A DNA stretch of 64,000 nt, taken from NCBI GenBank assembly GCA_963847985.1, contig CAWKBS010000009.1, positions 248,001 to 312,000 on the forward strand, given 5' to 3'. A program made the translations under genes and the position numbers. This DNA comes from JAIBJN01 sp963847985. GTDB taxonomy: Bacteria > Actinomycetota > Thermoleophilia > Gaiellales > Gaiellaceae. Under the pieces are notes generated by a model. The model was not told where the DNA came from, made no database searches, and saw only the letters and a program-made list of their open reading frames with translations. Positions 6,274-15,193 of this stretch are shown piece by piece (positions within the stretch are counted from its first letter, which is position 1; every line of letters begins with the position of its first letter).

Positions 6274-8338
6274 TCACCAGTTCCGGCCGTAGCGGTAGTT
6301 GTGGATCCACTTGTAGTAGATCCGCCGCAGGGACAGGGTCGGCGTGGCCCGGATCATCCCGAGCCAGTCCGTGTTGTGGACGATCAGGTCGCGCTTGCCG
6401 CCGACGCCCTCGAAGTCGCAGGGCTCGAAGCGGTCGACGGTGCCGAGGTTCCATTCGCCGACCCAGTCCTCCTTCCACGCAGAGACGAGGTCGGTGCCGC
6501 TCGAGATCATCGTCCCGAGGTACTCCGGCGTCCAGTCCTGGTGGTTGTAGACGAACAGGTCGGCCTTGCCGTCGCGGTTGATGTCCCCGATCCAGTGCCG
6601 GTCGTTGGCCCGCATCTGCCAGCCCGGGCGCATTGCCGTCGTAGCGCCGCGTCATGGAGAGCTGCGAGCCGGTCGACTTGAGCATGCCGAGGTAGGCCAT
6701 CGACCAGTTCGTCCCGTTGAAGACGTACAGGTCGGCCTTGCCGTCGCCGTTGAAGTCGCCGACGTAGTGGCGGTCGTTCGGCCGCATCTGCCAGCCGGGC
6801 ATCGTCCCGTCGTAGCGCCTCGACATCGAGAGGGACGTTCCGTTCGACCGGAGCATGCCCAGGTACGGATACGACCAGTTCGAGCCGTTGAAGACCCAGA
6901 GGTCCTCCTTGCCGTCGCCCGAGAAGTCGCCGACGACGTGCCGGTCGCCGGGCCGCATCTGCCAGCTCGGCATGTTCGCGTCGTAGCGCTTGACGAGCGA
7001 GAAGCCCGTCCCGGTCGAGCGGAGCATCCCGACGTACGGGATCGCCCAGTTCGAGCCGTTGAAGACGAACAGGTCCTTCTTGCCGTCGCCGTTGAAGTCG
7101 GCCACGTAGAAGCGGTCGCCGGGCGTGAAGTCCCACCCCGGCATCGAGTTGTCGTAGCGGGCGATCAGCCTGAGCCCGTTGGCGCCGTCGTCGGCGAGCA
7201 GGCCGAGGTACTCCATCACCCAGTTCGTGCCGTTGAAGACGGCGACCTCGTCCTTGCCGTCCCCGTTGAAGTCGCCCACGAAGAAGCGATCGCCGGGCGT
7301 GAACTGCCACGATCCCGGCACGCGCTCCACGGCGCTGAAGACGACGTCAAGCTGCGATCCGTTCGAGCGGTGGATGTGGATCGCGTTTCCGCTGTGGACG
7401 AGGATGTCGTCCTTGCCGTCGCCGTTGAAGTCGCCGGCGTAGACGTTCTGGAACGTGTGCTGCGCATGCGGCTCCGCGTTCGACTTCATCTGCGTGTAGC
7501 ACACCGGGCAGTACGGCGGCGAGTTGCCGTTCATGCGGCAGTTGACCGCGGGTCGGTAGATGCCGCGCGACCAGGTGCCACCGCCTTCGAAGAGCCCGGC
7601 GTCGTCGGAGTTGCTCCAGCCGGCCGGCTTCGGGGCCGCGTTGTAGTCGGCGCAGGAGCCGGTGCCGGTCGGGACCGGGGTCGCCGGGTTGACGTACTGG
7701 CGCCACTTGAGCGTGGCCCGGTTCGTGTTGATGGTGATGTTGGGCGCGCCCGGCTCGCCGCCCGGGTACGACCCCGGCTTCGCGCAGTACTCGTCAGCGA
7801 GCCCGCCGGTGCCGTGGCCGAACTCGTGGGCCATGACCGCCCAGCTCGAGCCGAGCGTGACGATCTGGAACCCGCCGCCGCCGCACCCGCCGAAGCCGGC
7901 CTCGTTGAGGATGATGACGACGAGGTGGTAGTCGGGCACCCAGGTGTCGAGGGCGTTCTGCACCTTGGCGCCGGTGCCGGCGCCGCCCTCGAGCCAGCAG
8001 TGGGCCCACGAGCCCGAGTAGATGTAGCCGAGCGCCGTGTTCCGGATCGTCGTCGAGACGATCGTGTCGTCGGACGCGTCCGTCGGCGTCCCGTTCTCGT
8101 TGTAGACCCGCTGGCTGACCCCTGACTGCGCCGAGATCAGGTTGACGCGGTAGATGTTGTAGGCGGACTTGTCCTCGTAGAAGTAGTCATGGCCGAACAC
8201 GCCGTCGAGGAGAAGCTCCTTGACCTTGTTGTTGTAGGCCGTCTGATCCGCGGCCGCGAAGCCGTCGCCGAGGACGGCGATGTTGAGCTTCGCCCCCGGC
8301 GGACCAGAGTTGAGGATCTGCGTGACGCTGTCTGGCAT
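6274..8338 (-). CDS. Peptidase M64 family metalloprotease with FG-GAP/VCBS-type repeats (frameshifted near its end)
   Basis: Zinc endopeptidase. The N-terminal 330 residues carry the M64 active site MAHEFGHGTGGLADEYC (HExxH plus downstream Asp-Glu-Tyr). At least six repeats of about 55 residues follow, each with a calcium-loop pattern such as VGDFNGDGKDEVAVFNGTNW, which should form a beta-propeller for binding or anchoring. ATG 8338 has GGAAGGAGC upstream. No obvious signal peptide is visible. An extra base in CCCGGGC near 6624 breaks the last repeat; the other frame continues to a stop at 6274, and removing one base gives 687 residues. Confidence 0.88.
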
Positions 8339-8615
8339 CCTGCTCCTTCCGTCGCGTGCTGGTCGTTCCCGGCGACCGCGATCAGGACGCGTGAGAGCAC
8401 GCCGGTCTTCCCCGGCGTTCGTGCCCTGAGTGCCGCAGCAACTTCGGGACCACACATCGGTGGCGGCTCGCCTTCCGTTGCTTGCAGTCGCGTTCTACTC
8501 CAGGTTCAGGGAGGAGTCAACGCGCTTGCCGGCTAACCGGCGGCGAGCGCGCCGCGTCGTAACCATTCGAAGCAGCTGCTCTGGGGGAGCGATCGCCGTC
8601 CCCGCGCGCCGGCTC

Positions 8616-8963
8616 ATGATCACCGTCGACGACGTCCGCGAACTCGCGTTGAGCCTGCCCCGCGTGACGGAGGCCTACGTCCACGGCCGCGTCAAGTTCC
8701 GCGTCGGGCAGATCGTCTGGCTGGCGTTCTCTCGCGACGAGACGATCCTCGGGTTCGCCTTCCCGAAGGAGTGGCGCGACGCGCTGGTGGCGAGCGAACC
8801 GGAGAAGTTTCAGCTTCCCGGCGAGTCCGACCTGCGCTTCAACTGGGTGGAGGTGCGCCTGGACGCGATCGAGGAGGAGGAGCTACGAGAGCTCGTCCTC
8901 GACGCGTGGGCAATGGTCGTGCCCAAGTACATCTCGGCTCCGTATGCGGAGCGCGAGTCGTGA
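8616..8963 (+). CDS. MmcQ/YjbR family protein
   Basis: The 115-residue product (MITVDDVRELALSLPRVTEAYVHGRVKFRV...) has the CyaY-like fold pattern of MmcQ/YjbR proteins, with LPRVTE near the N-terminus and a C-terminal helical DAWAMVVPKYIS. These are putative DNA-binding proteins of unknown role. The 277 bp between this gene and the M64 peptidase start show no other gene. Confidence 0.8.
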   Translation: MITVDDVRELALSLPRVTEAYVHGRVKFRVGQIVWLAFSRDETILGFAFPKEWRDALVASEPEKFQLPGESDLRFNWVEVRLDAIEEEELRELVLDAWAMVVPKYISAPYAERES

Positions 8964-8984
8964 CCTGACCGAGCGCAGTCGTTT

Positions 8985-10088
8985 CTAGCTCGAACCGCCG
9001 ACCATGACCGACCGCACGCGGCCGCGGCCGTTCAGGTTCTCTGCCCAGGTCACGCGCCGCCCTTCGATCGACAATCCGATCGGCATCCTGGCCGCAACGG
9101 CGAGAACACGGGACTGCCCGCCGGAGAAGAGCCTGATCACCCTGCCGCGGTGATAGACGACGCGGCCGTGATCGGCGTCGATCCGCAAGGCCACCGTCGT
9201 CGAAAGTGCCGCGCTCGTGACGAGAGCACCAGTCTCCGCGTCGTAGATCTCGAGGTGTCGCGTTCCGTCGCTCTTGTCGACCAGAAGCACAGCCTGCCGT
9301 CCCCCGAGCGCGACCGCGCGCGGGAACCCGGTCGGCGTGATCGTCGCGATCGGATCCCCCGTCACGGCGCTTCGGATGTGGACCGGGCCGTTCTCGACCG
9401 GGCCCACAATGCCGCCCGCGTCGCCGGCGTTCACGACGGCGATCCGCGGCCCGCTGACGGAGAGAGCGCTGGGATGGCCCGCGTTCGGGACCAAACGGCC
9501 TACAGCTCCCGCGACACGCCCCACCCGGCTCCTCGCGATCCTCATGATCCCAAGCTCAGAATCGACGTACTCAGTGTTGACCATGCCGTATGCGAGTGTC
9601 GGTCCATCTCCGGCCATCCCGGAGACCCAGTCGCCGAAGGTGGCGAAACCGTGCCCGACGAGCTGCTGGACTACCCGCTGTCGCTTGCCCGGCGCCCCGA
9701 TGACGACCTTGCCGAAACTCGTCCTGCAGTCACACGTCCACGAGTGCCAACTCCAAAGCGCCCGTGAGCCGGCGAGGGCGACGTTGACGTTGGCGTAGGC
9801 GCACTCACGGCCGAATCCGGGCCTGCCGAGCACGGCGTCGACGCCCGTCCGCAGCACGCGCTGATGGACGACGCCGTAGCACCTGGACGCCCGCTGGAAC
9901 GTCATCCACACCATTCGCCCACCGTCGGTGGCGTAGGCGAGTATCGGCCCGTTTGTGGTCGCAACGGTTACCGCCCCCCGGGCCGGGGAGGGGGCAAGCG
10001 ACGACCAGAGGAGGACGGCGGTGAAAGCGAGAAGCCAGGCGACCCGAGTCGGCAGTCGTCCGGCCAGCCGCGCGTGAGCGATGCTCAT
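8985..10088 (-). CDS. Exported hypothetical protein, propeller-like
   Basis: A 367-residue protein with an N-terminal signal sequence (LPTRVAWLLAFTAVLLWSS, then a small-residue cleavage region SPARGA). The rest is a series of short beta-rich blocks such as PILAYATDGGRMVWM, IAVVNAGDAGG, AVLLVDKSDGTRHLEIYDAE and RVVYHRGRVIRLFSGG, suggesting a beta-propeller on the cell surface. Catalytic residues are not apparent. The start at ATG 10088 places the signal peptide at the N-terminus; the longer frame upstream adds a basic, unlikely extension. Confidence 0.65.
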   Translation of the reverse strand: MSIAHARLAGRLPTRVAWLLAFTAVLLWSSLAPSPARGAVTVATTNGPILAYATDGGRMVWMTFQRASRCYGVVHQRVLRTGVDAVLGRPGFGRECAYANVNVALAGSRALWSWHSWTCDCRTSFGKVVIGAPGKRQRVVQQLVGHGFATFGDWVSGMAGDGPTLAYGMVNTEYVDSELGIMRIARSRVGRVAGAVGRLVPNAGHPSALSVSGPRIAVVNAGDAGGIVGPVENGPVHIRSAVTGDPIATITPTGFPRAVALGGRQAVLLVDKSDGTRHLEIYDAETGALVTSAALSTTVALRIDADHGRVVYHRGRVIRLFSGGQSRVLAVAARMPIGLSIEGRRVTWAENLNGRGRVRSVMVGGSS

Positions 10089-10409
10089 GGGACGACCTGC
10101 CCTTCTTGATTCGGGCCCCGCGCGAAGCGCGGGAATTCGGCGCGCCGATCGTATCACTGTGAACTATCCGGGCCTAGTAACCGATCCGGCTTCAGAAGGC
10201 GACCGCGGTGCCGAGGTGCGCAACCGGTCACGAGGCCGTGTGGAGACCGCCACAATGCCCTCTGCCGCCGCTGTTCCGCCGCCTTGCCTGTAGCGGGCAG
10301 GAGGTCCGCTCGGCTGACGCCCAGCAGCAGTGGATCCGGAGCTGGACAGCGCCGCGCTGCTCGGGGATGCTGCCGACGCCGGAGGTTTCTTTCGAGGATC
10401 GGAGGATCC
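10089..10409. other. Intergenic region between divergent exported-protein genes
   Basis: About 320 bp with no convincing gene. It contains a short hairpin (CCCGCGC and GCGCGGG around GAA, near 10113-10130) in what would be the leader of the minus-strand gene, and GGAGG (10401-10405) as ribosome binding site for the plus-strand repeat protein. Promoters for both genes must lie here, but I could not assign them. Confidence 0.5.
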
Positions 10410-11921
10410 ATGCGTACTGACCACGGGCCGGGCCTGTCGGGGTCGGGCCGGTCGTTGCGCCGTTTTCGCGTGGTTGCGGTGCTTGCGATCGGGATCGCGA
10501 TCGGGGTGGCGATGATGGCGACGCCGGTGTCGGGCCATGTCGGCAATAGCGTCACGCATCTTTGGAATGCGCATCTGAAGTCGAAGACGGATGCCCGCTA
10601 CTACACCAAGGCTCAGGCAAACACGCGCTACCTCGGCTCCGGAGCGACAGCGGCGGACGCCGAGCTGCTCGACGGGCTCGACTCGGCCGCCTTCCTGCGC
10701 ACGGGGGCGGCGGCGGGCGGTGACCTCACAGGCACCTACCCCGACCCGGCGATCGCCGCCGGCGCGGTCACGGCCGACAAGCTTGCCTTCGACCCCGCCA
10801 CGCAGGCGGAGCTCGATGCGACCCTCGAGCGGCTGCGCCCGCCGACGGCGAACGCGATCACCACGATCGACAGCGACGGCTTGGTCGGTACTTCCAGCTC
10901 GGCCACGATCGGGACGGATGGACTCGCCCTGATCAGCTACTTGGATCTGAGTAACGACCGCCTCAAGGTCGCCCACTGCGAGAACGTTGCCTGCACGAGC
11001 GCGACGACCGCGACCGTGGATGCCAGCAGGGCTGCTGGGACCTCGGTGACGATCGGATCTGACGGGCTTGCCCTGATCAGCTACTACGACCAGTCTCCGA
11101 ACGACGATCTGAAGGTTGCCCACTGCCAGGACGTCGCGTGCACGAGCGCGACCACGACCACCTTGGACAGCACCGGCGACGTCGGCGACAACCCGTCGGT
11201 CACAATCGGATCTGACGGGCTCGGCCTGATCAGCTATGTGGACTCTGACAACGGCGACCTCAAGGTCGCTCACTGCACGAACGTCGCCTGCACGAGCGCC
11301 ACGACGGCAACCGTGGCGCAGCTTCCCGGCGTCCTGTTCACGTCGGTGACGGTGGGCGCGGACGGGCTCGGCCTGATCAGCTTCCGCGACAGCGCGGGCT
11401 CCGACCTCAGAGTCGCTCACTGCGCGAACGTTGCCTGCACGAGCGCGACCATGACCCTGACCCCCGTGGACGAGGTCGGCAACGTCGGCTTGTACAACTC
11501 CGTGACGGTGGGCGCGGACGGGCTCGGCCTGATCAGCTACTACGACGGCACGAACGGCAACCTCAAGGTCGCCCATTGCGCGGACGTTGCCTGCACGAGC
11601 GCGACCACGACCACCCTGGACAGCACCGGCGACGTCGGCGAGGACACGTCGGTAACGGTGGGCGCGGACGGGCTCGGCGTGATCAGCTACTACGACTTCA
11701 CGAACGAGAACCTCAAGATCGCTCACTGCGCGAACGTTGCCTGCACGAGCGCAACCACGACCACCCTGGACAGCCCCGGCAACGTCGGCCGGAACTCGGC
11801 GGTGACGGTGGGCGCGGACGGGCTCGGCCTGATCAGCTATTGGGACGGCGGTCCGAACTTCGATCTGAAGGTTGCCCATTGCGCGAACACGCTCTGCGTC
11901 AACTACCTGCGACGCCGCTAA
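10410..11921 (+). CDS. Exported repeat protein with seven ~50-residue cysteine repeats
   Basis: A 503-residue protein. An N-terminal arginine-rich stretch and hydrophobic segment (VVAVLAIGIAIGVAMMATP) form a signal peptide or anchor. A phage-tail-fibre-like linker follows (AELLDGLDSAAFLRTGAAAG; DLTGTYPDPAIAAGAV). From residue ~165 there are seven repeats, each with DGLxLISYYD, LKVAHCxxVACTSATT and a variable loop, so each carries a C-x4-C pair. This could be a disulfide-stabilised adhesin or propeller. GGAGGATCC before ATG 10410 supports the start. Confidence 0.75.
   Translation: MRTDHGPGLSGSGRSLRRFRVVAVLAIGIAIGVAMMATPVSGHVGNSVTHLWNAHLKSKTDARYYTKAQANTRYLGSGATAADAELLDGLDSAAFLRTGAAAGGDLTGTYPDPAIAAGAVTADKLAFDPATQAELDATLERLRPPTANAITTIDSDGLVGTSSSATIGTDGLALISYLDLSNDRLKVAHCENVACTSATTATVDASRAAGTSVTIGSDGLALISYYDQSPNDDLKVAHCQDVACTSATTTTLDSTGDVGDNPSVTIGSDGLGLISYVDSDNGDLKVAHCTNVACTSATTATVAQLPGVLFTSVTVGADGLGLISFRDSAGSDLRVAHCANVACTSATMTLTPVDEVGNVGLYNSVTVGADGLGLISYYDGTNGNLKVAHCADVACTSATTTTLDSTGDVGEDTSVTVGADGLGVISYYDFTNENLKIAHCANVACTSATTTTLDSPGNVGRNSAVTVGADGLGLISYWDGGPNFDLKVAHCANTLCVNYLRRR
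10905..11910 (+). repeat. Seven imperfect ~150 bp tandem coding repeats
   Basis: Each unit contains a GACGGGCTCGGCCTGATCAGC-like core, then TGC...GCCTGCACGAGCGCGACC. Copies four to seven are most alike, suggesting recent expansion or homogenisation. Such arrays are prone to unequal recombination. Confidence 0.75.
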
Positions 11922-12398
11922 GCGAAGCGAGGCGGAGGCAAGGAAGGAGGCCGAATAAGGAACGCTTCGACACCGCAGGAAGATGACGGAGGGCTCGACA
12001 CGGAACCGCCGATCGCCTCGTGGAACTCGTGGAAGGTGCGCCCGTGGGCTCGCAGCCGCGCCCGGTACCGGGCCATCGACTTCCGGGCCGCGAGCCGTGC
12101 GCCGTCAGGATCCTGCTCGCGGCGCCGGCGCTCGTTGGCGGCGGCGATTGCCGCAGGCGCCACTGGGGATCGCGGCGGCTCCGGGCCGCGGAGTAGGACT
12201 CGGCCACGAGCCCGATTCTTCCCTATCCGTTGCCTAGACGGCAGACGTTTCCGGGTAGCACCGGGGTGAGCACCATCCGGCAGCACCCGGCCCGCATGAC
12301 CCTGACGGCCGAGCCCGCCGAAGGCGCTCAATCGCTGTGTCCGTCGGGGATTACCGCCGAGTGCAGGGACATTGCCCTGCGCCCGATATCGGCCGAAC
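11922..12398. other. Non-coding or degraded stretch before the island
   Basis: About 480 bp without a gene I can support. A minus-strand frame encodes an Arg-rich stretch (ERRRREQDPDGARLAARK, then MARYRARLRAHGRTFHEF) that may be the remnant of a small protein, but nothing identifies it and no start or ribosome binding site fits. It borders the outer copy of the tRNA repeat, so element debris is possible. Confidence 0.35.
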
Positions 12399-12440
12399 TG
12401 GGCGGTACTGGGCTCGAACCAGTGACCCCCAGCTTGTCGA
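12399..12440 (-). repeat. Distal att-like copy of the tRNA-Val 3' end
   Basis: 42 bp identical to the 3' half of tRNA-Val at 14072-14113. The identity stops abruptly inside the anticodon loop, so this copy cannot make a tRNA. Confidence 0.85.
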
Positions 12441-12489
12441 TTGGCGTTACGTTGTGTTCGCTCTTGTCACGCGAACCTTGGGCGCTATC

Positions 12490-12990
12490 TCACGCCCGCC
12501 AGTGCTCGACGAACTGTCGCTGCTCGGCGGTCTCGGGCGATTCGCGATGACCGTCGGGGGTCCCGCGACGCCACTCCGCGATCGACGCGAGGGCGTGGTG
12601 GGCGGTTGCGCCGTGTCGAACGAGATGGCAGGCGATGACCGTCCCGGTGCGCCCGACGCCTCCGTAACAGTGGACGTAGACGGTCCGGCCGCGGGACAAG
12701 CCGGCGTCGATCGCGTCGAGGATCTCTCGCATGCGCTCAATCGTCGGCACACCTCGATCGGCGATCGACAGCCTCACGTACTCGAGGCCGTCCAGGTGCT
12801 CTGCATAGGAAGCGAGCCCGTATTCACCGTCCTCGGTCAGGTCGATGAAGGTGTTGATCCCTGCATCACAGATTCGCCGCACCTTCTCGACTGCCTCCGC
12901 CGGATCTCGCGCACTGGGATACTCGCCCGCGCAGAGCCTCCCGGGTTCGATCCAGTACGAGTCGGGAATTGGGCCGGCCGGGCGGCTCAT
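12490..12990 (-). CDS. Dual-specificity / tyrosine protein phosphatase family protein
   Basis: A 166-residue cysteine phosphatase with the active-site P-loop HCYGGVGRTGTV (HCx5RT) and an upstream general-acid candidate in SIADRGVP. The N-terminus MSRPAGPIPDSYWIEPGRLCAGEYP resembles bacterial DSP-like proteins. Substrates could be phosphoprotein, phosphoinositide or a nucleotide phosphate. ATG 12990 overlaps the stop of the ADP-ribosylglycohydrolase gene by 4 bp, so the two are translated together from one mRNA inside the tRNA-Val island. Confidence 0.85.
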   Translation of the reverse strand: MSRPAGPIPDSYWIEPGRLCAGEYPSARDPAEAVEKVRRICDAGINTFIDLTEDGEYGLASYAEHLDGLEYVRLSIADRGVPTIERMREILDAIDAGLSRGRTVYVHCYGGVGRTGTVIACHLVRHGATAHHALASIAEWRRGTPDGHRESPETAEQRQFVEHWRA

Positions 12991-13940
12991 CGGGCTCGCG
13001 CCATCGCGAGCTCGCGCAGTCCGTCCGCGAGCGACTCGATTGTCTCGCGGAGTGCGAGCCGCTCCCGCCACTCATCCGGGATGCCGTCGACGCCGTAGAT
13101 CGCCCCAGCAAGCTGTCCGTACACGGCTCCGGTCGTGTCCGCGTCCTCGCCGAGATTCACCACGGCGAGACAGCCCCCGCGGAAGTCGTCGGTCGACCAA
13201 AGCGCCCAAAGCGCGGCCTCAAGGGTGTGAACAACAAACCCGCTACCGCGGATCTCTGGAGGCTGCTTCCGCTTGTACGAACCACGGGCGATCTCTTCGA
13301 TCTGAGGATCGAGCTTCCCCCAACGCCAGAACGCATCGTCGAGCAACTCGTCCTTCGCAACTCCCCGGACGGCCGCGGCAATCAGCCCTCCGAGGTAACA
13401 GCACGCGTCAACGGGGCGCGCAGCCGCGTGCGTAGTCCGCGAGCTTTGCGCCGAGTAGTCGATCGCTTCCTCTATGCGGCCGGCGTACGCGAGCGGGACG
13501 GGCGCGAGCCGCATGATCGACCCGTTCGCCGCTGACTCCGGATCCGTCGAACCAACGAACGGATCGCCCGTTTGCTCGAACCGGCGCAGCGCAGCGCTGA
13601 CGGTCGCGCCGATGTCGAAGCAGCGGCCGTTGGCCGCGAGATGTCCCTCACGCCACCATCGCCGGTACCGCGTCATCTGGTCGTGCGGATCGAACTCACC
13701 GCACTCGACCAAACTCTCCGCGAGGCACAGAGCCATCGACGTGTCGTCCGTCCACTCGCCTGGGCGCAGCCCGAACGGCCCACCGCCGGTCATCTCGGTC
13801 ACCGGTGAAAAAGACCCGGGCGCGGCGAACTCGACCGTCGTCCCAACGGCGTCGCCGGCTGCCAGCCCGAGCATGGAACCGCGGTACGCGGCTTGGTTGT
13901 CGATCACGGCACGATCAGCTCCTTGATCAGAGCCCCGCAT
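12987..13940 (-). CDS. ADP-ribosylglycohydrolase (DraG/ARH family)
   Basis: Hydrolyses ADP-ribose from modified targets using two Mg ions. The 317-residue protein shows the family order: GSMLGLAAGDAVG, metal-binding GEWTDDTSMALCLAE, NGSIMRLAP, and NLGEDADTTGAVYGQLAGA with the second metal-binding Asp-x-Asp-Thr-Thr. An alternative GTG start at 13907 (VIDNQAAYRG) would trim 11 non-conserved residues. It is the first gene of the two-gene island operon; no ADP-ribosyltransferase or macrodomain gene is beside it. Confidence 0.92.
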   Translation of the reverse strand: MRGSDQGADRAVIDNQAAYRGSMLGLAAGDAVGTTVEFAAPGSFSPVTEMTGGGPFGLRPGEWTDDTSMALCLAESLVECGEFDPHDQMTRYRRWWREGHLAANGRCFDIGATVSAALRRFEQTGDPFVGSTDPESAANGSIMRLAPVPLAYAGRIEEAIDYSAQSSRTTHAAARPVDACCYLGGLIAAAVRGVAKDELLDDAFWRWGKLDPQIEEIARGSYKRKQPPEIRGSGFVVHTLEAALWALWSTDDFRGGCLAVVNLGEDADTTGAVYGQLAGAIYGVDGIPDEWRERLALRETIESLADGLRELAMARAR

Positions 13941-14071
13941 GATCGTCTTGCCCGCGCCGGATCGTCGGCGTCTTCATTTATCCCTGTCGATATGGATGCG
14001 GGGAGGACTCGAAGCCGTCGCCGTTGGGCCAAATCGCGGAAAGCGCCGCCTGCGCAGCGCTTTCGTCGAGG

Positions 14072-14144
14072 TGGGCGGTACTGGGCTCGAACCAGTGACC
14101 CCCAGCTTGTCGAGCTGGTGCTCTCCCAACTGAGCTAACCGCCC
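14072..14144 (-). tRNA. tRNA-Val (anticodon GAC)
   Basis: The minus strand folds as a standard cloverleaf: acceptor GGGCGGT pairing with ACCGCCC, D-arm GCTC...GAGC, anticodon stem CCAGC/GCTGG with loop TCGACAA (anticodon GAC, valine), and T-arm CTGGTTCGAGCCCAG, with discriminator A. The CCA end is not encoded (CCT follows). Its 3' portion is the integration target of the adjoining island. Confidence 0.95.
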
Positions 14145-14167
14145 TTGCGGGTGCTCAGTGTAGCGGC

Positions 14168-15193
14168 TCAAACGCCCAGTTCATCGCTGACGATGCCCGC
14201 GCCGGCGACCATCGCCTCCAGCTTCCGGTAGGCCAGATCACGCGGGAGGTACTTCATCCCGCAATCCGGCGCGACGACGAGCCGCTCCGGGCCGACCACC
14301 TCGAGCGCGCCGCGGATCCGCTCGGCGACAAGCTCCGGCGTCTCGGCCTCGGGGGAGCCCAGGTCGAGGACTCCGAGGACGATCACCTTGCTCGGCAGGT
14401 CGCGCAGCACCTGGGGGTCGAGGCCCGGCTGGGCGGCCTCGAGCGAGATGTGAGTCGCACGGCAGTCGTCCAGCTCGCGCAGGAACGGGTAGCCGGTGAG
14501 CCGCTGCTTGACGATGTGCGCGTAGCCGAAGCAGGTGTGGAGGACCGTGTCGCCCTCGATGCCGTCGAGCGCGCGGTTGATCGCCTCCAACGCGTACTCC
14601 TTCGCCGGCTCGGGGCGGGCCTGGAGATACGGCTCGTCGATCTGGACGACGTCGGCGCCGGCCGCCTTGAGGTCCCGCAGCTCCTCGTTGACGGCCTCGG
14701 CGTACGCGAGCGCGAGGCTGCGCCCGTCGCCGTAGTGGTCGTCCTGGGCCTGCTGGGTCATCGTGAACGGCCCCGGCACGGTGATCTTGATCCGGCGGTC
14801 GGTGATCGCGCGCAGGAACTCGACGTCACCGACCTCCACCGGTCGCGTCCGCCTGATCGGGCCGACGACCCTCGGAACGGGGTTCTCGTGGCCCGTGCGG
14901 TCGAGCGCGACGCCGGGGTTGTCTAGGTCGACGCCGTCGAGCGCCGTGGCGAAGCGGTTGGAGTAGCTCTCCCGCCGCATCTCGCCGTCGGTGATCACGT
15001 CCACGCCGGCCCGCTCCATGTCCTGGACGGCGAGGCGGGTCGCGTCGTCCTGGGCCTGCTCCAGGTACGCGGCGTCGACCCGCCAGAGCTCGAGCGCGCG
15101 CACGCGCGGCGGCAGGCGCGCGCCGAGCCGCTCCCTGTCGATCAGCCAGTCGGGCTGGGCATAGCTCCCGACGACGGTCGTCGTCAGGCTCAC
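14168..15193 (-). CDS. MetE C-terminal-domain-like zinc thiol (methyl)transferase
   Basis: A 341-residue TIM-barrel protein homologous to the C-terminal half of cobalamin-independent methionine synthase. Zinc ligands are visible: LHTCFGY (HxC), Glu in HISLEAAQPG and Cys in APDCGMKYL; FTMTQQAQDDHYGD and DEPYLQARPEP are typical of the barrel. It lacks the MetE N-terminal domain, so it may use another methyl donor or be an alkylthiol transferase such as epoxide:thiol transferases. Its start overlaps the GST gene end by 4 bp, last of a five-gene operon. Confidence 0.85.
   Translation of the reverse strand: MSLTTTVVGSYAQPDWLIDRERLGARLPPRVRALELWRVDAAYLEQAQDDATRLAVQDMERAGVDVITDGEMRRESYSNRFATALDGVDLDNPGVALDRTGHENPVPRVVGPIRRTRPVEVGDVEFLRAITDRRIKITVPGPFTMTQQAQDDHYGDGRSLALAYAEAVNEELRDLKAAGADVVQIDEPYLQARPEPAKEYALEAINRALDGIEGDTVLHTCFGYAHIVKQRLTGYPFLRELDDCRATHISLEAAQPGLDPQVLRDLPSKVIVLGVLDLGSPEAETPELVAERIRGALEVVGPERLVVAPDCGMKYLPRDLAYRKLEAMVAGAGIVSDELGV

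Larger units (their letters stand above)
12399..14113. mobile_element. Mini integrative island at tRNA-Val with 42 bp flanking direct repeats
   Basis: The bases 12399-12440 are an exact copy of 14072-14113, the 3' part of the tRNA-Val gene from the discriminator base to the anticodon loop, in the same orientation. This is the signature left by tRNA-targeting site-specific integration: the repeat at 14072 completes the tRNA and the one at 12399 is the displaced end. The 1.67 kb enclosed has visibly lower GC than its neighbours and holds two coupled genes. No integrase is present, so it is either a deleted remnant or an element mobilised in trans. Confidence 0.7.

Noticed and set aside
11918..12331. 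Possible integrase remnant beside the distal tRNA repeat
   Set aside because: Arg-rich frame without the R...HxxR...Y tyrosine-recombinase pattern or serine-recombinase motif.
12399..12440. Second tRNA gene
   Set aside because: Only the 3' half is present; no 5' acceptor arm or D-arm follows.
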